Origin: Lunularia cruciata
Taxonomy: Eukaryota > Streptophyta > Marchantiopsida > Lunulariales > Lunulariaceae
DNA length: 64,000 bases
Reading direction: 5' to 3'
NCBI GenBank assembly: GCA_948567375.1
Contig: OX419757.1
Location: 8,694,974-8,758,973, forward strand
Shown: in pieces, positions 58,857 through 64,000 of the stretch
Position numbering within the stretch: the stretch's first letter is position 1
How the letters are laid out: every line of letters begins with the position of its first letter
The notes under the pieces: generated by a model
What the model saw: the letters and a program-made list of their open reading frames with translations, nothing else
The model's database searches: none
Told to the model about the DNA's origin: nothing
Made by a program: the position numbers and the translations under genes

Positions 58857-61165
58857 TTCCCCGAGAGTCATGGCATAGATGCCAATAATTGTGAGGAAGG
58901 TCTTGAAGTCAAGGGGAAGAGAGGAAATCCAGCTCAATGGACTGAGTCGGATTGGAGGTTAGTATTGGGGAAGGAAGCAAGAGAGGCAACTTGGATCACC
59001 TTCTATTGGAAGTGTGATGCTATAGAGGAGACTACAGAAATCCAAAATTTGTTCTTTGCTTCGTGTACTTCCAATAGTTACAAAGTGGAGTACTATTGGG
59101 ACCCAATGAAACAAAGCATTGTAGGCGCAACAATGGCCATGTTCAAACCCAAACAAATGACATATGTGAACATGCAATAGGCAGTCTTCTTCCACCGGAT
59201 GTTTGTAGGAGTGAAGGTGAACTGGGCAAAGTGCTTCTACCAACAAACAAGGTAGATGATTGTTAATTGGAGAACCAATTTACCTCCACATTATTTCTCA
59301 CCGTTTGCAACACACTTCTACTTTGAATTGAATTTGCTAATAGTGGAGGAGAGGCATCACATGGTGTCACATTTCCATCCTGATCTATGACGAGAAGCGG
59401 ATGAAGAGGAACAACATTACATGTCACACTTGTGAGCTAACAATGATCACTTTACCAAAATGAGATAGACCAAGAGGGTGGAAGGAAGAAGTTTAAATAC
59501 AAAGAAGTGGACAAAACCCAAAGAGGTAGTGTTGCCTTAAACACAACGGAAGAGCCAAAGACTTACTTTGTGAGGTAAGAAGGCGGTGAAGGAGGAGACA
59601 TCAAAAACAAATTCTAAAGGGGAGATAGAGTCCAAAGAAGGAAACTCAAAAGAAGTAGAGCTCACACTACAAAGTGGAGAATCTAGAAGTGAGAGTGATG
59701 ATGAAGAGGAAGTTCAACAATTGGCTGAAGTGGAAGAAGATGAAGACTTTCATGTGGCAATTGACCGTATGGAAAAAAAGATAATCCTTGTTTAGAACTA
59801 GTCATGGAGAAGATGGGTGCAGCGCCAAAGGAGGAAGATTGCAAGGGAGGCAAAGACAAGAAAGCAACAATGGAAGATTCTTTAGAACCAAGTTCAGTGG
59901 GTAAGGAAGAAGGAAGCTCAGAAGCAATATCACTAAAAGTACAAAGATCAAGACTTTGGGAGAAGGAGCCGATGAAAGAGACAAAGTACAAAGATGGAGC
60001 GGAAGACAAAGAGAACTTTGAAGGAGTACAATATTTAATGCAGATTGTGACTCCATTGTTGGAGCTATTGAAGGAGCAGCAAAAGGTAATCCTGCAAGAT
60101 TGTATGAAGGTGGAGAATGAGTTGCAGGTGGTGAAGTACTTGCTAGAAAAAGTAAAGGGATTCTGGGAGAGTATAACCCAAAGAGAAGAAGAAGTTGAGG
60201 AGCTTTGGGTGGATACAATCTTGAAGAAGAAGATGTTAGAGAATTTGCAAAAGGGTTTTGAGAAGAGGGGAAGAGAGATGTTGTGTCAAGCCAAAGAGTT
60301 GAAAGAGCAGACAATGTTGCTGGTAAAGATGAAAGAGGAAGTCAGTGAAGCTCCCATCAAAAGTATTCATGTGAAAGCAATGGTAGTAGTGATGGAGCAG
60401 GAGTGAGAGGGCCTGAAGAAGAGTGCAGTAGGGAAAAATCAAGCATTGCAGAGAGAGTTGTCGATCTGACATCAAGAGGAAGAAAGATTAAGAGACTTGG
60501 TAAGAAGTGCTAAGCTACAAAGTTCTTAGTATGCAGAGGAGAATAAAATGCTTGCTGCTGAGTATGAAGATGAGTTGAAGATGTATCGGGAAGAGTTGAA
60601 GGCAGAGTGATCTCAAGGGTATGCATTAAAATCAATAGGAGAAGTTGTTGGGAGACTACGAGCCATGCTGAGCACAGACGCTGAAGGAAGGTTAGAGGAA
60701 GCAAGACTGCACGAATTGAAATTGCTTGTGCAGGAAACTTGGAAGAGGAGAGCAAAAGATGTAGATATGAACACTCTTTTGATTTTTTTAAGGGAAAGAG
60801 TAGATAGAAAGATGTTGGAGGTAGGAGACAAGGTAAGTCTCCGATTTAGTGAACTCAGAGTAGATTTAGTAAACTCAGAGTTGGAGAGGATTAGGAGTAG
60901 TGTGAAGGAGGAGAAGAAGTCCAAAGTAGCAGAAGTAGGAGTGCAGTTGTCTTCGGATTTGACACTTGACACTTTGGAGAAGAGTGGGTCGGAAGATAAA
61001 GAGATGGAAAGGTTACCCATGACCTCAATTGTAATTCATAGTGGAGAAGCAGTAGAAATAGTGAAGGATTTGGTAGTTGAAGATAGACCTAAAGAAGGAG
61101 AAGTAATAGGAAGATCATCGGGTTTGGAAGCCAAAGAAGAAGTAGACATCAGATCAGATTTGTAA
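58857..61165 (+). pseudogene. Element E post-integrase ORF, coiled-coil protein of unknown function
   Basis: A coding region of roughly 770 codons follows integrase. Frame 1 (58857-59795, a few stops) encodes an aromatic-rich N-terminal part (PAQWTESDWRLVLGKEARE, WITFYWKCDAIEE, KVEYYWDPMKQSIVG, VNWAKCFYQQ), then a charged Glu/Lys/Ser region. The frame moves at an A7 run near 59,775; one added A would make it continuous. The rest (59804-60406 and 60665-61165) is rich in Glu, Lys and Leu with heptad-like spacing (LLELLKEQQKVILQD, VKYLLEKVKGFW), so coiled coils are likely. No signal peptide or membrane segment is seen, so I do not call it an envelope. No known domain is recognised. It could be an element protein or a captured host sequence. 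Confidence 0.65.
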
Positions 61166-61870
61166 TAGTTTTGAGATTTGAAGAGGTAGATATGAAGAGG
61201 TGCATTGTCATTTTGGATCTGCAAGTTGGAATAGTTTTTGTAGAAAGGTAAAGTTGTTAGTAACTATCGATTGCTCTACTATTTGAAGGAGGCATTTGCA
61301 ATATGTTGTTGTTCAATATTCCAAATTTCTAAAGATTTATAAAGCAAAGTGCTGATCTTAGTGCTCATTGCTTGAGCTTGATTTTGAGTATCAACTTTGT
61401 GTTTATGTTTGTGAGTGTGTGGAGAATTCTGAAGTACAAGTCAGTGTGTTTGTTGGATGTTGGATTCCGTAGCCTTGATCTTCATTCTGTGTGTTTGATC
61501 CTGACTGAAGTGGAATCAGAGCAATGCTTTGGTAGATCTAAGAGGAATTGTAGTGTTGGTAGTATTCTACAATTATGAGTGCAATGCACTGTTGATGTGA
61601 AGCAATTTTAATCAAGGAAGTTATGCCTTTAGTGGAGGAGTGGAATGCAATTCTGAGGTAAGGTTTTTTTGCAATGAAGTAGCCGTCTTTTGGAGAATCT
61701 GAATCATCACAATCAAGATTGTTTGGAAAGATTTGATGGAGTTGTGATTAAGTGTGACAAATTGTTGTGACAAATTGCAAGTCAATGCTTGTTACTCTCT
61801 GTTTGTTGTAGTTTCTACCTGAGAGATTAAAGACACAACCAAGAAGAACTAATTATGTTACTTTGCTTCA
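61166..61870. other. Element E 3' region, possible LTR
   Basis: Noncoding sequence between the unknown ORF and the chromovirus RT relic. It sits where element E's 3' LTR should be, but no second copy exists in the window to prove this. Confidence 0.4.
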
Positions 61871-61889
61871 TATTTGATCAATTTTGAAT

Positions 61890-62930
61890 TGTATCTCTGC
61901 AAGAACAAACTTTACTTACCTGATTACCACAAAAGTGATATTTGTTGGGTTGTCACATCACATCACTTCACCAAACTTGATCTACAGATTGGTTACAATC
62001 AAATCTAGATTGTGGAGAAAGACATCCACAAAACTACCTTTTGAACAAGCTATGGCCACTTTGAATACCTAGTGATGTTGTTTGGCCTTACCAACACACC
62101 GGCCACTTTCATGAGTTTGATGAACGATACATGTCCTCAGGGTTTGACTCCATTTTATTCTTTGTTGACCAACTTAGAAAAATGATTCATGTGTGTTCTA
62201 CCACCAAGGACGTGACTGCTCCACAATCAGCAATTGTACTTAGATGTAGTCTTTTCTCACCATGGGTTGTCTCGAGTGCTCATTATTGATAGAGGCACTC
62301 AATTCACCAATTTGTTTTGGAGAACACTCTTTGATTTCTTTTAAACCAATTTGCTCATGTCCACGGCTTACCATCCACAGACCAATAGAAAAATAAGGTG
62401 GGCTAATTGCACTATTAAGGACATGATCCGGGGCTTCACCCTAGAGGATCAAGAAAGGTGGGACATCTTACTCCCACTCATGGAATTTATGTACAACAAT
62501 TTAGTGAATGCATCCATATAGGCCACACCATTCTTCCTCATGTATAGAGAGCATCCTTTCACACCTTCAAGCTTGATGAAGATCTGCCTGATGGATACCA
62601 AGGGGGATGTTGTCAACACTTTTGTTTTTAGAATTCAACAACGAGTGGAGAACGCCAAACACAAGTTGCAGATTGCCCAAAATTAATAGAAATAGTATGT
62701 AGATGCATATTGTTTGCACATAGAGTTCAATGTTGGGGATCTAGTCTGGCTGTCAACAACCAAACTCACATTAGTTGCCACTCAGAAGCTTAGACCTCAT
62801 TTTGTTGGGCCTTTTTCCCATCCCTCATTGAACAGAGCAATGGCCTATCACCTTGAGTTACCACCACACATGAAGATCCATTTAGTATACCATGTTTCCT
62901 TATTATGCAGATATGCACCCTGACCACCAC
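61890..62930 (+). pseudogene. Chromovirus RT fragment and integrase
   Basis: A short RT piece (FTKLDLQIGYNQI ... [15 protein letters not shown], about 61,965-62,125) jumps directly into the integrase core, so the RT palm, RNase H and integrase zinc domain have been deleted. The core reads VLIIDRGTQFTNLFW (second Asp) and a decayed AYHPQTNRKIRW, where the catalytic Glu is not preserved. MYNNLVNASI and the GPY/F module FNVGDLVWLSTTKLTL ... LRPHFVGPF (62714-62923) follow, ending MKIHLVYHVSLL. These blocks are typical of chromoviruses. Stops and shifts make it dead. Confidence 0.87.
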
Positions 62931-63033
62931 ACTTTTCTTCCATCCAAGAAATTTGACCTTGTCCAACACTCATTGATGACACGAAGGAATATAAATTGAA
63001 CACATTCTCCAAAAATGCATCTTTGGTACTCGC

Positions 63034-63177
63034 CATCTGCATGTAGGGTATCTTGTACATTGGAAAGGGTACCCACTGTATCAGGCAACATGGGAGCCAA
63101 AAACCAACTTGACCAATGCACTAGTGTTAGTGAAATCTTTTGAGCACCAACTTTACAACAAGGACGTTGCGTCTTAA
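63034..63177 (+). pseudogene. Chromodomain at the integrase C-terminus
   Basis: In a different frame from the GPY/F module, GYLVHWKGYPLYQATWEPK and then TNALVLVKSFEHQ match the chromodomain pattern (YLVKWKGY, WEP, and a C-terminal helix). It ends in TAA at 63175-63177, 13 bases before the LTR. Chromodomains of this family bind methylated histone tails and guide integration to heterochromatin. Confidence 0.85.
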
Positions 63178-63190
63178 AAGGAGAGAAGTC

Positions 63191-63937
63191 TGTAATACCA
63201 ATAGCTATATATCTTATCTAGAGGTGAAAATTGACTTCGTAACATTTGGAGAAATTTTAGGTATGATTGGCTAGGTAGATCAGATAGAGGTGTCACAAAA
63301 AGAGCACCTCTACCAATAGAGCAAGAGCAAAAAGAACCTAAAAATGTAATACCAATAGCTAGATATATTATCTAAAGGTGAAAATTGGCTTGGTAACATC
63401 TAGAAAGATGTTATAGATAATGGACTAAGAAGATCAGATAGAGGTATCACCAAGAGAGTACTTCTACTAAGAGTGCAAGAATTGAAAATAGTCTGAAAAC
63501 TTCAAAGCCAATTTTGGAGGCGTAACAAATGATTTAGGCCCCAAAAATGTGCAGATTCTACCCAACAAAGGATAGGCTAGCCTTCCTTCCTCCCTTGTTT
63601 TTCTCATTGAGAGCATTCCAATGGTAACTCACCCATGCAAGTATGAGATTCCTACAAGAAGATTCCCTAAAGATTCCATCTAGTCAAAGCTTGGTTGACC
63701 AACAAGATAGGACCAGAACAAACATGTCATCCATGTACATAACTAATCTAAAGGTAGTGCTCTCTACCAAGTCACCTATCGATGTATTTGATCCAAGGGT
63801 GGAGCTTCCTTTGACAGAATTCTCTTTGCTATATAATAAAGTCAAGGTGCTCCTTTGGCGCATTAGAAGATTGAGTGTGAAGCTTGTGTTTCTTCTCCTA
63901 TATATCTCTTAAGGTCTCCTATCCTCAGAAGATTACA
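63191..63937 (+). repeat. Chromovirus 3' LTR
   Basis: 747 bp starting TGTAATACCAATAGC and ending GATTACA. It is collinear with 46975-47709, including the two ~154-bp direct repeats at the start (63191-63344 and from 63345). Confidence 0.87.
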
Positions 63938-64000
63938 ATATGTCATAAAGTATCAAGTTTCCTCCATCTTTCTCCAAAAAATCTATCAAGAGCTTGAAGA

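Larger units (their letters stand above)
46975..63937 (+). mobile_element. Chromodomain Ty3/gypsy element (chromovirus), gutted and nested
   Basis: Homologous LTRs at 46975-47709 and 63191-63937 bracket 17 kb. The flanking 5-mers ATATA (46970-46974) and ATATG (63938-63942) differ at one base, as expected of an old target duplication, so the two LTRs probably belong to one insertion. Only the primer site, a short RT piece, integrase and chromodomain of the original interior are recognised. The rest is now copy C and element E. All parts are on the plus strand. Confidence 0.75.

Noticed and set aside
58857..61165. Envelope protein for the post-integrase ORF of element E
   Set aside because: No signal peptide, membrane segment or cleavage-site pattern can be seen; the sequence is charged and coiled-coil-like.

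Overview
The window is nuclear DNA of a plant-type eukaryote, and most of it is retrotransposon wreckage. Two spliced, apparently intact housekeeping genes lie between the repeats. The first, on the minus strand at 6.6-11.1 kb with six coding exons, encodes an STT3B-like catalytic subunit of oligosaccharyltransferase. The second, on the plus strand at 16.7-18.9 kb with five coding exons, encodes an ATP11/ATPAF1-type mitochondrial F1-ATPase assembly factor. The STT3 sequence is plant-like as I remember the family. Land plant is a fair inference, and a seed-free lineage is a weaker one, resting on unusual element types. I cannot name the species.

Layout. 0-0.8 kb: 3' end of a Ty3/gypsy element whose integrase reading frame runs into a PHD-type zinc finger. 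0.8-6.6 kb: no gene recognised. 6.6-11.1 kb: STT3B. 11.9-12.2 kb: a large foldback palindrome. 12.2-14.3 kb: an AT-rich stretch without genes. 14.4-15.9 kb: a decayed LINE with a restriction-like endonuclease tail. 16.7-18.9 kb: ATP11. 20.1-22.2 kb: a second integrase-PHD remnant with LTR-like repeats. 22.3-37.1 kb: the gag, protease, RT and RNase H of what appears to be the same PHD-bearing family, on the minus strand. It is split by a young, nearly complete Ty3/gypsy element (copy A, 26,178-33,994) with about 98% identical LTRs and an extra zinc-knuckle ORF ahead of gag. 37.1-44.0 kb: an older copy (B) of that same family. 44.0-47.0 kb: unassigned DNA with a purine-rich minisatellite. 47.0-63.9 kb: a chromodomain Ty3/gypsy element spread over 17 kb, bounded by homologous LTRs and a near-matching 5-bp target duplication. 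Its interior is replaced or invaded by copy C of the first family and by a third gypsy element (E), which carries a long unknown coiled-coil ORF downstream of integrase.

Nothing here works as an operon. The host genes are unrelated: N-glycosylation in the ER and F1-ATPase assembly in mitochondria. The most interesting material is in the mobile elements: a PHD finger where chromoviruses have a chromodomain, an extra zinc-knuckle ORF before gag, a large post-integrase ORF, and a junction fusing the 5' LTR and primer-binding site of one family to the gag-pol of another. All coding calls were made by reading translations and comparing copies within the window. No database search was possible.
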